Below are positions 19,512 through 32,184 of a stretch of DNA of 64,000 nucleotides, piece after piece. Below the pieces are notes generated by a model that worked only from the letters and a program-made list of their open reading frames with translations, was not told the DNA's origin and did no database searches. The translations under genes were made by a program, and so were the position numbers. The DNA lies in contig NZ_VFEU01000017.1 in assembly GCF_007858255.1 (NCBI RefSeq), forward strand, positions 30,131-94,130, in the 5' to 3' direction. The stretch comes from Pseudomonas rhodesiae (lineage in GTDB: Bacteria; Pseudomonadota; Gammaproteobacteria; Pseudomonadales; Pseudomonadaceae). How positions within the stretch are numbered: position 1 is the stretch's first letter; the number at the start of each line of letters is the position of its first letter.

Positions 19512-20267
19512 TCAGTTTCCCGCGGCGCGACAAATCGCACCGAACTCATCTGCATTCAGGGAAGCTCCACCAATGAGCCCCCCATCGATATCCGGCATGC
19601 CGAACAGTTCGACCGCATTGGCCGCCTTCACGCTGCCGCCGTATAGAAGACGCACACCTTGTGCGACTTCAGAATTCTCTGCCGCCAACTGAGCGCGGAT
19701 GGCTGCATGCACATCCTGCGCCTGTTGCGGTGTAGCAGTCAGCCCGGTACCAATGGCCCAGACCGGCTCATAAGCAATGACCGCCTTTGCAAACGCACCA
19801 ACGCCCAACTCTTCAATGATGCTGCCAAGCTGACGCGAGACAACCTCAAGGGTCTCGCCGGATTCGCGCTGCTCCAGGGTCTCCCCTATACACAACACGG
19901 GAACCAGGCCACATGCCTGTGCTGCTGCGAACTTGCGATTGAGAGTGCCATCCCGCTCACCCATCATCTGGCGACGCTCGGAATGCCCAACAAGCACAAA
20001 TGAACATCCCGCATCGACCAACTGACTTGGCGCAATCTCGCCAGTCAAGGCACCTTGCATGGCCTCCACCGCAGAATTCTGCGCGCCGACCTGAATCGAC
20101 TTACCTTTCAAGCCATCAACCACTTGGGTGATATGCAAGCAAGGCGGGAAAACCGCAACATCAACACCGCTAGGCAGAGCCAAGTGACGAAGGCCATTGA
20201 TCAGCTCAGCGACACTGGCGCGGGTACCGTGCATCTTCCAGTTACCAGCTACCATAGTGCGACGCAT
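19512..20267 (-). CDS. tpiA: Triosephosphate isomerase
   Basis: A 251-residue glycolytic enzyme interconverting dihydroxyacetone phosphate and glyceraldehyde-3-phosphate. The catalytic residues are all seen: Asn and Lys in AGNWKMHG at 7-14, His in FVLVGHSERRQMMGE near 96, and Glu in AYEPVWAIGTG near 168. The phosphate loop LLYGGSVKAAN is near 208. It lies between glmM and secG. Confidence 0.97.
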   Translation of the reverse strand: MRRTMVAGNWKMHGTRASVAELINGLRHLALPSGVDVAVFPPCLHITQVVDGLKGKSIQVGAQNSAVEAMQGALTGEIAPSQLVDAGCSFVLVGHSERRQMMGERDGTLNRKFAAAQACGLVPVLCIGETLEQRESGETLEVVSRQLGSIIEELGVGAFAKAVIAYEPVWAIGTGLTATPQQAQDVHAAIRAQLAAENSEVAQGVRLLYGGSVKAANAVELFGMPDIDGGLIGGASLNADEFGAICRAAGN

Positions 20268-20333
20268 GCTGTACCTCGTCGGTCAAAGTGGGCGCAGATG
20301 TTACCCAACCACATCATCACTGGCAAGCCGAAT

Positions 20334-21671
20334 TCAGGCGCAAACTTCAGTTACCAGTTTCGCCAGGTCTTCTGCATGGCCACGGACCTGTATTTCATCT
20401 TCCCCTTCGACCATGACACGCACTAGAGGCTCGGTCCCGGACTTACGCAACAACACGCGTCCACGGCCAGCCATCGCTTGGGTCACGCGCTCGCACGCTT
20501 CCTTAACAGCGGGGTGCTCGATTGGGTTTTCGCCACCGGCAAAGCGCACATTGAGTAGCACCTGCGGGCATTTACGCATGGCCTGACGCGCTTGAGCGAG
20601 GCTCTCTTCACGACGCCGCAGCGCAAGCAACACCTGCAATGCAGCGATAATGGCATCACCTGTCGTGGTGTGCTGGAAGCAGACAACATGCCCGGAGTTC
20701 TCGCCCCCCACCTGCCAATTTCGCTCCAGGAGCTCAGCAATCACATAACGGTCCCCAACATTCGCGCGAATGAAAGGAATGCCTAATTCCGCCAGAGCCA
20801 ACTCAAGGCCCAAATTGCTCATCAGCGTTCCAACGACACCGCCCTGTAACTTGTTACGCTCATGCAGATCGCGGGCAATGATGAATAACAGATCATCACC
20901 GTCCACTACAGTGCCCGTGTGATCCACCATCAACACACGGTCACCATCGCCATCAAAAGCAATCCCCAGATCGGCATGCTGAGCCAAAACCGCAGCCTGC
21001 AATTGCTCCATATGAGTAGAACCGCAGTTCTCGTTGATGTTCAAACCGTTAGGCTGGGCCGACAGCACTGTTACATCCGCGCCCAACTCCTTAAATACGC
21101 TTGGCGCCACTTTGTAAGTCGCACCGTGAGCGCAATCGACAACGATTTTAAGGCCAGCGAAATTAGTACTGCTTGGCACACTGCTTTTGCAAAATTCGAT
21201 GTAGCGGCCGGATGCATCATTGATACGTGACACTTTGCCCAACTTACTGGACTCGACCACTGTCATGGGGGCATCCAGCAACTCCTCGATCATCAACTCG
21301 ATTTCGTCCGGCAGTTTAGTGCCCTGCCCAGAGAAGAATTTGATGCCGTTGTCGTCGTGAGGGTTGTGAGAAGCGCTGATCACAATACCGGCCTCAGCAT
21401 GAAACGTGCGCGTCAGATAAGCGATCGCCGGCGTAGGCATTGGCCCCAACAGCATCACATCCGCACCTGCAGCGGACAAACCAGCCTCAAGCGCTGATTC
21501 AAACATGTAACCGGAAATTCGAGTGTCCTTCCCCACCAGGATGCGGCACGCCCCCATACTGCGGAACGCCATGCCTGCCGCCCACCCCAACTTGAGCATA
21601 AAATCAGGGGTAATGGGAAACTCGCCGACCCGACCACGAATACCGTCGGTGCCAAAATATTTTTTAGTCAT
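20334..21671 (-). CDS. glmM: Phosphoglucosamine mutase
   Basis: A 445-residue enzyme that converts glucosamine-6-phosphate to glucosamine-1-phosphate for peptidoglycan and LPS precursors. The active-site serine is in ISASHNPHDDNG at about residue 100, the metal loop is AFDGDGDRVLMVD near 240, and the sugar-binding loop GGENSGHVV is near 325. The start MTKKYFGTDGIRG is canonical. It is followed by tpiA and preceded by folP. Confidence 0.96.
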   Translation of the reverse strand: MTKKYFGTDGIRGRVGEFPITPDFMLKLGWAAGMAFRSMGACRILVGKDTRISGYMFESALEAGLSAAGADVMLLGPMPTPAIAYLTRTFHAEAGIVISASHNPHDDNGIKFFSGQGTKLPDEIELMIEELLDAPMTVVESSKLGKVSRINDASGRYIEFCKSSVPSSTNFAGLKIVVDCAHGATYKVAPSVFKELGADVTVLSAQPNGLNINENCGSTHMEQLQAAVLAQHADLGIAFDGDGDRVLMVDHTGTVVDGDDLLFIIARDLHERNKLQGGVVGTLMSNLGLELALAELGIPFIRANVGDRYVIAELLERNWQVGGENSGHVVCFQHTTTGDAIIAALQVLLALRRREESLAQARQAMRKCPQVLLNVRFAGGENPIEHPAVKEACERVTQAMAGRGRVLLRKSGTEPLVRVMVEGEDEIQVRGHAEDLAKLVTEVCA

Positions 21672-21687
21672 AAGTGCTCCATCATTC

Positions 21688-22539
21688 TTATTCGGCTGAT
21701 TCTACTGCGGCAATCATACGCACCACGTCAACGGTCTCGGCGACATCGTGCACGCGCAAAATCCGCGCACCTTTGGTCATGGCAAGCGCCGCCAGCGCAA
21801 GGCCGCCATACAGACGTTCGCCAACAGGACGATTCAACGCCAGTCCAATCATGCTCTTGCGCGACACACCCACCAATAGGGGCCGGCCGAGGACATGCAA
21901 GGACTCCATGTGCCTGAACAAACTTAGATTGTGTTGTAAGGTCTTGGCGAATCCAAAACCCGGATCCAGGATGATCTGCTCCGGCGCTATTCCAACTGCG
22001 GCGCACTGAGCGATTCGCTCAGCCAGGAAACCCGTCACTTCACCTACCAGATCATCGTAATGGGGGTCGTCCTGCATATTCCCGGGCTCACCGAGCATAT
22101 GCATCAGGCACACCGGCAATCCTGTAGCCGCAGCCGCATCCAAGGCTCCATCACGCCGTAGAGAGCGCACATCATTGATCAATCCAGCCCCAAGGCGCGC
22201 AGTTTCGCGCATGACAGCCGGAGTCGATGTATCAACGGAGATGATCACATCCAGCTCACGTGCGATGCGCTCGACAATGGGAGCAACCCGCTCCAACTCC
22301 TCGAGTGGAGAAACTATACGAGCACCAGGCCGAGTCGATTCGCCGCCGACATCAATCAAGGTCGCACCAGCCGCCACCATCGCCTCGGCATGACGCAACG
22401 CTGCATCCTGCTGACTGAATCGGCCGCCATCGGAAAAAGAATCGGGGGTTACATTGAGAATGCCCATGACATGCGTATGGGCCAAATCAAGAACCCGGTT
22501 GCCGCAAGGCAACCGGGTGGAGGACAACACAGAAGTCAT
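21688..22539 (-). CDS. folP: Dihydropteroate synthase
   Basis: A 283-residue folate enzyme joining dihydropterin pyrophosphate and p-aminobenzoate, the sulfonamide target. Both family signatures are present: ILNVTPDSFSDGGRF at about 27 and LIDVGGESTRPGA at about 60. The substrate-binding DPGFGFAKTLQHN is near 192. It lies eight bases after ftsH and 16 before glmM, the conserved ftsH-folP-glmM order. Confidence 0.96.
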   Translation of the reverse strand: MTSVLSSTRLPCGNRVLDLAHTHVMGILNVTPDSFSDGGRFSQQDAALRHAEAMVAAGATLIDVGGESTRPGARIVSPLEELERVAPIVERIARELDVIISVDTSTPAVMRETARLGAGLINDVRSLRRDGALDAAAATGLPVCLMHMLGEPGNMQDDPHYDDLVGEVTGFLAERIAQCAAVGIAPEQIILDPGFGFAKTLQHNLSLFRHMESLHVLGRPLLVGVSRKSMIGLALNRPVGERLYGGLALAALAMTKGARILRVHDVAETVDVVRMIAAVESAE

Positions 22540-22547
22540 TTCAAACC

Positions 22548-24467
22548 TTAGTGGTCAGCCGCAGGGCCGCCGATCGGGGTCTCAGGGCGCTCATTCTGAA
22601 CAACGGGCGGGGTACCTGAGGTGCCTGATCCCCCCTCCCAGTCCCGCGGCTCACGTGGCGGACGGCCTGCCATAATGTCGTCGATCTGATCGGCATCAAT
22701 GGTTTCGTACTTCATCAGCGCGTCGGCCATGGCGTCCAGTTTGTCGCGGTTGTCCGTGAGAATCTGCTTGGCTGTGCCGTAGCACTGATCAATGATGCTG
22801 CGCACCTCGGAATCGATCAGCTTGGCAGTCTCACCGGAGAAACTGGCATTTTGACCGCCACCACCACGCCCCAAGAACACTTCGCCATCTTCCTCGGCAT
22901 ACATAAGAGGGCCGAGTTTTTCGGACAAGCCCCACTTGGTCACCATATTTCGCGCAATCTGGCTGGCGCGCATGATGTCGTTGGAGGCGCCGGTGGTCAC
23001 ACCGTCAAAACCCAAGGTCATCTCTTCAGCAATCCGCCCGCCATACAGCGAACAGATCTGGCTGATCAGCGCGCGCTTGGAGAGGCTGTAACGGTCTTCC
23101 TCAGGCAGGAACATCGTCACGCCAAGTGCCCGGCCTCGTGGAATGATCGACACCTTGTAGACCGGGTCGTGCTCAGGCACAACGCGGCCCACAATAGCGT
23201 GACCAGCCTCGTGGTAAGCAGTGTTCTGCTTCTCTTTTTCGGACATAACCATGGATTTGCGCTCGGCGCCCATCATGATCTTGTCTTTTGCCAGCTCGAA
23301 TTCTTTCATTTCAACAATGCGCTTGCCGGTACGCGCTGCAAACAACGACGCCTCGTTCACCAAGTTGGCAAGGTCGGCACCGGAAAAACCTGGAGTGCCA
23401 CGAGCAATCACCGCAGGAGCAACGTCGTCGCCCATCGGCACTTTGCGCATATGAACTTTCAGAATCTGTTCGCGTCCACGAATGTCCGGCAGGCCAACTA
23501 CGACCTGACGGTCGAAACGACCTGGACGCAGCAACGCGGGGTCAAGCACATCAGGACGGTTGGTTGCGGCGATGACGATAATGCCGTCATTCATCTCGAA
23601 ACCATCCATCTCCACGAGCAATTGGTTGAGCGTTTGCTCGCGCTCATCGTGACCACCGCCCATGCCCGCACCACGATGACGACCAACGGCGTCAATTTCG
23701 TCGATAAAGATGATGCACGGCGCATGCTTCTTAGCTTGCTCGAACATATCGCGAACACGGCTTGCGCCGACACCGACGAACATTTCGACAAAATCAGAAC
23801 CGGAAATCGTGAAGAACGGCACCTTGGCTTCACCGGCAATCGCCTTGGCCAGCAAGGTTTTACCAGTACCCGGAGGACCGACCATCAGCACACCGCGCGG
23901 AATACGCCCGCCAAGACGCTGGAATTTCCCCGGATCGCGCAGGAACTCGACGAGCTCGCCCACTTCCTCTTTAGCTTCATCACAACCGGCAACGTCGGCC
24001 AGAGTGGTTTTCACCTGATCTTCGGAGAGCAGGCGTGCCTTGCTCTTCCCGAAGCTCATCGGCCCACCCTTGCCTCCCGCGCCACCTTGCATCTGACGCA
24101 TGAAGAACATGAACACAGCAATGATCACCAGGATCGGGAAGCTGGCCACCAGTAATTGTGTCCAGATACTCTGCTGCTCTGGCTGTTTGCCTTCAACGAC
24201 AACATGGTTATCCACCAAATCACCGATCAGACCGTTGTCCTGGATTGCCGGACGAATGGTCTTGAAGCTGTCGCCATCGGTGCGTTTGCCGGTGATCACG
24301 TAGCCATCAACCGCTACGCGCTCGACCTTTCCATCCTTAACCTGCTGGATGAAGTCGGAATAGTTGAGGGTCTGCGGCTCGTTAGGGCTGGAGAAGTTGT
24401 TCATCACCGTCACCAGGACAGCCGCGATGATCAACCACAGGATCAGATTCTTTGCCATATCGTTCAA
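22548..24467 (-). CDS. ftsH: ATP-dependent zinc metalloprotease FtsH
   Basis: A 639-residue hexameric inner-membrane AAA+ protease that degrades misfolded membrane proteins and regulators. It has transmembrane segments at about 7-25 and 103-123. The Walker A motif GPPGTGKTLLAKA is near 197 and Walker B IIFIDEIDAVGRHRG near 250. The zinc-binding HEAGH is near 417. The C-terminal tail is Gly/Pro-rich. An alternative ATG three codons downstream (MAKNLILW) would match the E. coli start. Confidence 0.96.
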   Translation of the reverse strand: MNDMAKNLILWLIIAAVLVTVMNNFSSPNEPQTLNYSDFIQQVKDGKVERVAVDGYVITGKRTDGDSFKTIRPAIQDNGLIGDLVDNHVVVEGKQPEQQSIWTQLLVASFPILVIIAVFMFFMRQMQGGAGGKGGPMSFGKSKARLLSEDQVKTTLADVAGCDEAKEEVGELVEFLRDPGKFQRLGGRIPRGVLMVGPPGTGKTLLAKAIAGEAKVPFFTISGSDFVEMFVGVGASRVRDMFEQAKKHAPCIIFIDEIDAVGRHRGAGMGGGHDEREQTLNQLLVEMDGFEMNDGIIVIAATNRPDVLDPALLRPGRFDRQVVVGLPDIRGREQILKVHMRKVPMGDDVAPAVIARGTPGFSGADLANLVNEASLFAARTGKRIVEMKEFELAKDKIMMGAERKSMVMSEKEKQNTAYHEAGHAIVGRVVPEHDPVYKVSIIPRGRALGVTMFLPEEDRYSLSKRALISQICSLYGGRIAEEMTLGFDGVTTGASNDIMRASQIARNMVTKWGLSEKLGPLMYAEEDGEVFLGRGGGGQNASFSGETAKLIDSEVRSIIDQCYGTAKQILTDNRDKLDAMADALMKYETIDADQIDDIMAGRPPREPRDWEGGSGTSGTPPVVQNERPETPIGGPAADH

Positions 24468-24658
24468 TTAACTACCCTCTGAAGCAAGCTCCGCTGCTGG
24501 CGCGCGCTTCGCATGATATTCACCGACCTAACTTACTACATTACCTACAACTCTGGCAGGCGCCGTCTGTAACCCTTTGTGAAACTTTGACTACACAATA
24601 TTCGTAAAGCTTCATGACGAAAGCGATATAAAAAAACCTATCGACTCCGTTGAAACCC

Positions 24659-25309
24659 TTAAAGACGCTCATCACTCGCCGCGCCTTCGATTCCGCGGAA
24701 CCCTCGAGCCAACAGATACTGCTCGCGGGAACGATCCCTTGAGGAGTCCGGTTTGCGCATCTGTACCTTGTCGAACAATTTACGGATGTTCTTGTGGTAT
24801 TCGTCAAAACCTTCACCCTGGAAGACTTTGACCAGGAAATCTCCGCCCGGACGCAATACACGCCCTGCCAGGTCCAACGCCAATTCGCACAGGAACATGG
24901 CGCGCGGCATATCAACTGCCGGTAATCCACTCATATTGGGTGCCATATCGGAAATCACAAGGTCCACCTGCGAATTTCCCACAGCCTCAAGGATCTCGGC
25001 CAGCACTGAATCCTGGGTGAAGTCGCCGTGCACAAAGGTCACATCCGGGATGCTATCCATCTCCAGAATGTCGGAAGCGATTAATCGCCCCTGGCCACCA
25101 ATCAGACGACTGGCCACCTGAGACCAGCCCCCCGGGGCGGCCCCAAGATCGATCACACTCATGCCTGGCCGGAATAATTTGTCCTTGTCCTGCAGCTCCA
25201 GCAGCTTATAGCTGGCCCGGGAACGGTAGCCGTCCTTTTGCGCCTTTTTGACGTAAGGATCGTTGAAATGTTCTTTTAGCCAGTTAAGGCTGGTTTTGGA
25301 ACGGGCCAC
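24659..25309 (-). CDS. rlmE: 23S rRNA 2'-O-methyltransferase RlmE
   Basis: A 216-residue heat-shock methyltransferase that modifies U2552 in the ribosomal A site. The SAM motif VIDLGAAPGGWSQVASR is near residue 54. The catalytic K-D-K-E set fits SRASYKLLEL, VISDMAPNMSG and FLVKVFQGEGFDE, with the last Glu near the C-terminus. It is upstream of ftsH, as in many gammaproteobacteria, and divergent from yhbY. Confidence 0.95.
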   Translation of the reverse strand: MARSKTSLNWLKEHFNDPYVKKAQKDGYRSRASYKLLELQDKDKLFRPGMSVIDLGAAPGGWSQVASRLIGGQGRLIASDILEMDSIPDVTFVHGDFTQDSVLAEILEAVGNSQVDLVISDMAPNMSGLPAVDMPRAMFLCELALDLAGRVLRPGGDFLVKVFQGEGFDEYHKNIRKLFDKVQMRKPDSSRDRSREQYLLARGFRGIEGAASDERL

Positions 25310-25414
25310 GGGCCACCTCGAAAATAAAACGGGTCGTGATTAACTGGGCGGTCCCGGACTCGCTCGGGTAAACTGGCCGCCGCTTTTTACAAGATCAGAC
25401 GCAGGGGTCAGATT

Positions 25415-25723
25415 ATGCCGCTCACTCAAGAGCAGAAGAAACAGTACAAATCCATTGGCCACCATCTGAAACCAGTTCTGATTGTGGCAGACAACGGTTT
25501 GACTGAGGGTGTGTTAGCTGAATTCGAGCGCGCACTCAACGATCACGAACTGATCAAGATCAAGGTCAATATCCTCGATCGCGAAGCACGCCTGGCTGCC
25601 ATTGCAGAACTGTGCAAGGCGGGCAAAGCAGACCTGGTTCAGGTCATCGGCAAGATGGCGCTGCTGTATCGCAAGAATTTCAGCGTCAACAAACAACTGT
25701 CGAACGTTCATCGCTTCAAATGA
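25415..25723 (+). CDS. yhbY: CRM-domain RNA-binding protein YhbY
   Basis: A 102-residue protein made of a single CRS1/YhbY domain, which binds pre-50S particles. The conserved segment HHLKPVLIVADNGLTEGVLAEF, with its GxxG-type loop, is at about residues 16-37. It is divergent from rlmE, the same pairing as in E. coli. Confidence 0.92.
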   Translation: MPLTQEQKKQYKSIGHHLKPVLIVADNGLTEGVLAEFERALNDHELIKIKVNILDREARLAAIAELCKAGKADLVQVIGKMALLYRKNFSVNKQLSNVHRFK

Positions 25724-25732
25724 CAAATAGGG

Positions 25733-26137
25733 TCAAGGGCGTGCTTCGCGCGCCCCGCCACTCCATCCCGGCGCAGGCTGTACAACCAGCACAAGCCCCG
25801 AGAACCCTAGTACAAGATAGCTGAATAGCCGCCAGCGCAACGCTTCCGGCAGCCAGAGATGCACAATGCAATACATAGCGCATGCATACAGCGCCATCAA
25901 CAGCAGTTGGCCGCGAATATCCCTCCACAAACTCTCCAAGCCCTCAGCCTTGATCAGCACCAACGCTTGAAGCACCACACACGCTGCGGCAAAACCCACC
26001 AGTAATGCACTGAGCAATCCGTCGAGCTCATCGATGAGCAACGGCGCCAAACCAATCAAACCGAGTGCCGGCAGCACGCCAATGTGAAGCAACCACAAGC
26101 CGCCCACCCACAACATCTGAGTGAGCTGCCATAGCAT
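25733..26137 (-). CDS. DUF4149 membrane protein
   Basis: A 134-residue integral membrane protein with about four hydrophobic segments (residues 5-25, 42-62, 75-95 and 102-122). It matches the DUF4149 layout, with the opening WQLTQMLWVGGLWLLHI. The ATG at 26137 is used because the longer frame would overlap greA. It lies 28 bases downstream of greA and is probably part of the carA-carB-greA transcript. Its function is unknown. Confidence 0.75.
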   Translation of the reverse strand: MLWQLTQMLWVGGLWLLHIGVLPALGLIGLAPLLIDELDGLLSALLVGFAAACVVLQALVLIKAEGLESLWRDIRGQLLLMALYACAMYCIVHLWLPEALRWRLFSYLVLGFSGLVLVVQPAPGWSGGAREARP

Positions 26138-26165
26138 GGCGCCCGCACGAAACGGGCGCCGGGTA

Positions 26166-26644
26166 TCAGATGTGACGAACTTCGACAATCTCGTACTCGA
26201 TCACGCCACTTGGCGTTTTGACGGCCACCACGTCCCCCTCTTCCTTGGCGATCAAGGCACGTGCAATAGGCGAACCGACAGAGATTTTGCCCTGTTTGAT
26301 ATCAGCCTCGTCCTCACCCACGATGTGGTAAGTCACGCTTTCGTCCGTTTCAACGTTGGCGATTTCGACAGTGGTGCCGAAAATCACCTTGCCGGTGTGC
26401 GGGATAGTGGTCACATCGATGATCACAGCATTTTGCATGCGACCTTCGATATCACGAATCCGCGCCTCGACCATACCCTGCTGCTCGCGAGCGGCGTGAT
26501 ATTCGGCGTTCTCCTTCAAGTCACCCAGCTCACGGGCCGTACCGATGTCCTGGCTCAGCTTCGGACGTACGACCTTGGTCAGGTGGGCGTGCTCCTCTTC
26601 CAGGGCGCGAGCGCCCTGAACAGTCATTGGGTATTTGGTAATGC

Positions 26645-26648
<4 letters not shown>
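26166..26648 (-). CDS. greA: Transcription elongation factor GreA
   Basis: A 160-residue factor that enters the RNA polymerase secondary channel and stimulates cleavage of backtracked RNA. The N-terminal coiled coil carries the acidic tip GDLKENAEYHAAREQQ at about residues 42-57. The C-terminal globular domain includes SPIARALIAKEEGDVV. The start overlaps the carB stop by four bases (ATGA), which shows translational coupling. Confidence 0.96.
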
Positions 26649-29866
<3,218 letters not shown>

Positions 29867-29971
29867 GGGTTTGTCACTCAAATCCGCAGGTCAGTCGGCA
29901 AGCCGTCTTGAACAATCTTTTAGAGAGCCCGCGAGGGCCACCGGTTTCGGGGCCGCCCGCAGGCTGCTCAG

Positions 29972-31108
29972 TCAGCGTCGCTTGGCCATCTCATTGATGA
30001 AACGGTCGAACAGCGGCGCTACGTCGTTCGGGCCCGGGCTGGCTTCAGGGTGGCCCTGGAAGCTGAACGCGCTCTTGTCGGTGCGCTCGATGCCTTGCAG
30101 GGAACCGTCGAACAGCGACTTATGAATCGCGCGGACGTTGGCCGGCAAGGTGGCTTCATCCACCGCAAAACCGTGGTTCTGGCTGGTAATCATCACGACA
30201 CCAGTGTCCAGATCCTGAACAGGGTGGTTGGCGCCGTGGTGGCCGTGCCCCATTTTCAGGGTTTTAGCACCGGAGGCCAGAGCCAGCAGTTGGTGGCCGA
30301 GGCAGATACCGAATACCGGAATCTCGGTTTCCAGTACTTCCTTAATGGCCTGGATGGCGTAGTCGCAAGGCTCAGGGTCACCCGGGCCGTTGGACAGGAA
30401 CACGCCGTCCGGTTGCAGAGCCAGCACGTCGCTGGCTGGGGTCTGCGCAGGTACCACGGTCACGCGGCAGCCACGCTCGACCAGCATGCGCAGGATGTTG
30501 TACTTGACGCCGTAGTCGTAAGCGACCACGTGATAAGGCAACTCGGCAGCATCGATGGTCGCATGACTGTCTGTCTTCAAATCCCAGACCGTGGAGCGCC
30601 ATTCGTACTTCTCTTTGACGCTGACGACCTTCGCCAGGTCCATGCCCTTCAGGCCAGGGAAGCCTTGTGCCGCGGCGATCGCCGCCTCTTCGGAAATATT
30701 GTCGCCGACCATGATGCAGCCGTTCTGCGAGCCTTTTTCACGCAGGATGCGCGTAAGGCGACGGGTATCGATACCAGCGATCGCCACCACATTGTTGGCT
30801 TTGAGGTAATCGGAAAGCGACATCGTGTTGCGCCAGTTGCTCGCAACCAGTGGCAGATCACGAATCACCAACCCCGCCGACCAGACACGATCAGACTCGA
30901 CATCTTCCGGCGTAGTACCGGTGTTGCCGATATGTGGATAGGTCAGGGTAACGATCTGTTGGGCGTAGGAAGGATCGGTAAGGATTTCCTGATAGCCGGT
31001 CATGGCAGTGTTAAACACTACCTCTCCAACGGTTTGACCGTCGGCTCCAATGGCTTCGCCGCGAAAAATGCTGCCATCAGCAAGGGCGAGTATGGCTGGC
31101 TTAGTCAA
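29972..31108 (-). CDS. carA: Carbamoyl-phosphate synthase small (glutaminase) subunit
   Basis: A 378-residue class I glutamine amidotransferase subunit that feeds ammonia to CarB. The catalytic Cys is in PVFGICLGHQLLALASG near residue 268. The His/Glu pair of the triad is in QGHPEASPGPND near 352. Translation starts at a TTG codon at 31108, fixed by a GGAGG ribosome site eight bases upstream and the family start TKPAILALADGS. A leader with a perfect intrinsic terminator lies immediately upstream, which suggests attenuation. Confidence 0.95.
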   Translation of the reverse strand: MTKPAILALADGSIFRGEAIGADGQTVGEVVFNTAMTGYQEILTDPSYAQQIVTLTYPHIGNTGTTPEDVESDRVWSAGLVIRDLPLVASNWRNTMSLSDYLKANNVVAIAGIDTRRLTRILREKGSQNGCIMVGDNISEEAAIAAAQGFPGLKGMDLAKVVSVKEKYEWRSTVWDLKTDSHATIDAAELPYHVVAYDYGVKYNILRMLVERGCRVTVVPAQTPASDVLALQPDGVFLSNGPGDPEPCDYAIQAIKEVLETEIPVFGICLGHQLLALASGAKTLKMGHGHHGANHPVQDLDTGVVMITSQNHGFAVDEATLPANVRAIHKSLFDGSLQGIERTDKSAFSFQGHPEASPGPNDVAPLFDRFINEMAKRR

Positions 31109-31153
31109 GAAGACCTCCCGTAAATAAAGCCTGAAAGGGCGATCGCAGGTTGT

Positions 31154-31191
31154 AAAAAAGCGGAGTGACGTATGGACACGTCACCCCGCTT
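31154..31191 (-). terminator. Leader terminator upstream of carA
   Basis: On the minus strand a 14-bp stem (with one G-T pair) AAGCGGGGTGACGT / ACGTCACTCCGCTT is followed by a run of T, 46 bases before the carA start. It is downstream of a candidate promoter element, so it sits inside the carAB leader rather than at the end of dapB. Confidence 0.8.
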
Positions 31192-31200
31192 GTTCACTGA

Positions 31201-31233
31201 ATTATTCTGCGCGCTTTTAGTGGACACACTAAA
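31201..31233 (-). promoter_or_regulatory. Candidate carA promoter/operator
   Basis: A perfect inverted repeat TTTAGTG-N4-CACTAAA (31216-31233) lies just upstream of a -10-like GAATAAT (minus strand, 31201-31207). No good -35 hexamer is seen, which fits regulated initiation. A TGTCGC half-site like that of Pseudomonas ArgR lies further upstream at 31297-31302. ArgR control of the car operon is known in P. aeruginosa; the site here is only a candidate. Confidence 0.4.
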
Positions 31234-31320
31234 GCTGTAGCTTACAGAAAAAGGCTTTTTGGGTCCACCGCTAATGAGCCTTGAAGGCAGGGGAATGCGA
31301 CAGGACGTCGCTTAGCGGGT

Positions 31321-31355
31321 AAAAACGGGGGCTCAGGATAATCCTGAGCCCCCGT
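31321..31355 (-). terminator. Intrinsic terminator of dapB
   Basis: The 14-bp stem CGGGGGCTCAGGAT/ATCCTGAGCCCCCG is followed by TTTTT on the minus strand, 13 bases after the dapB stop. It closes the dnaK-dnaJ-dapB unit. Confidence 0.88.
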
Positions 31356-31367
31356 CTTGGCTACTGA

Positions 31368-32174
31368 TTAGTGCAGATCCAGCACGTCTCGCATGTCGTA
31401 CAGGCCAGGCTCGCGCCCTTCCAGCCAGAGCGCGGCACGGACCGCCCCCTTGGCAAACGTCATGCGACTGGAAGCCTTGTGCGTGATCTCCAGGCGCTCG
31501 CCTTCGGCCGCGAATAGCACGGTGTGATCACCAACGACGTCCCCGCCACGAACAGTCGCGAAACCGATGGTGTCGCGCGCGCGCTCACCGGTATGCCCCT
31601 CGCGCCCGTATACCGCGACCTTTGACAAGTCGCGACCCAGCGCATCAGCGATAGCCTCGCCCATACGCAGCGCGGTACCCGAGGGTGCGTCGATTTTATG
31701 ACGATGGTGCGTCTCGATAATCTCGATATCCGCTTCATCACCCAGCACCCGCGCCGCCATATCCAGCAGCTTGAGCGACAGGTTCACACCGACGCTGAAG
31801 TTGGCGGCGAACACCAAGGGGATCTCCTTGCCCGCCTCCACTAACAACTGCTTCTGCTCGGCACTCAAGCCCGTAGTGCCAATAACCATGGCCTTGCCTG
31901 CCTTGCGACAGAACGCCAGATTCTTGAGCATCACCTCGGGCAGCGTGAAATCGATCAGTACATCGAATTCATCCGCCACCTGCTCCAGGCTGCCCGACAG
32001 CGAAACGCCGATACGCCCCAATGAGGCCAACTCACCGGCATCCGCGCCGATCAACGTGCTGCCCGGACGAACGATCGCCGCCGTCAGCCCGGAGGCCGGT
32101 GAGCGCAACTGCACCGCTTCAACCAGCGTCTTGCCCATGCGCCCGGCAGCGCCCATTACGGCTATACGTCGCAT
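31368..32174 (-). CDS. dapB: 4-hydroxy-tetrahydrodipicolinate reductase
   Basis: A 268-residue NAD(P)H-dependent enzyme of lysine and diaminopimelate synthesis. The Rossmann motif VMGAAGRMGKTLVEAV opens the protein. The catalytic loop ETHHRHKIDAPSGTALRMGE is near residue 155. The ATG at 32174 is selected by AAGGA seven bases upstream; a GTG two codons earlier is less well placed. It lies 10 bases after dnaJ and upstream of carA, the usual pseudomonad order. Confidence 0.96.
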   Translation of the reverse strand: MRRIAVMGAAGRMGKTLVEAVQLRSPASGLTAAIVRPGSTLIGADAGELASLGRIGVSLSGSLEQVADEFDVLIDFTLPEVMLKNLAFCRKAGKAMVIGTTGLSAEQKQLLVEAGKEIPLVFAANFSVGVNLSLKLLDMAARVLGDEADIEIIETHHRHKIDAPSGTALRMGEAIADALGRDLSKVAVYGREGHTGERARDTIGFATVRGGDVVGDHTVLFAAEGERLEITHKASSRMTFAKGAVRAALWLEGREPGLYDMRDVLDLH

Positions 32175-32184
32175 ACTCACTTCC

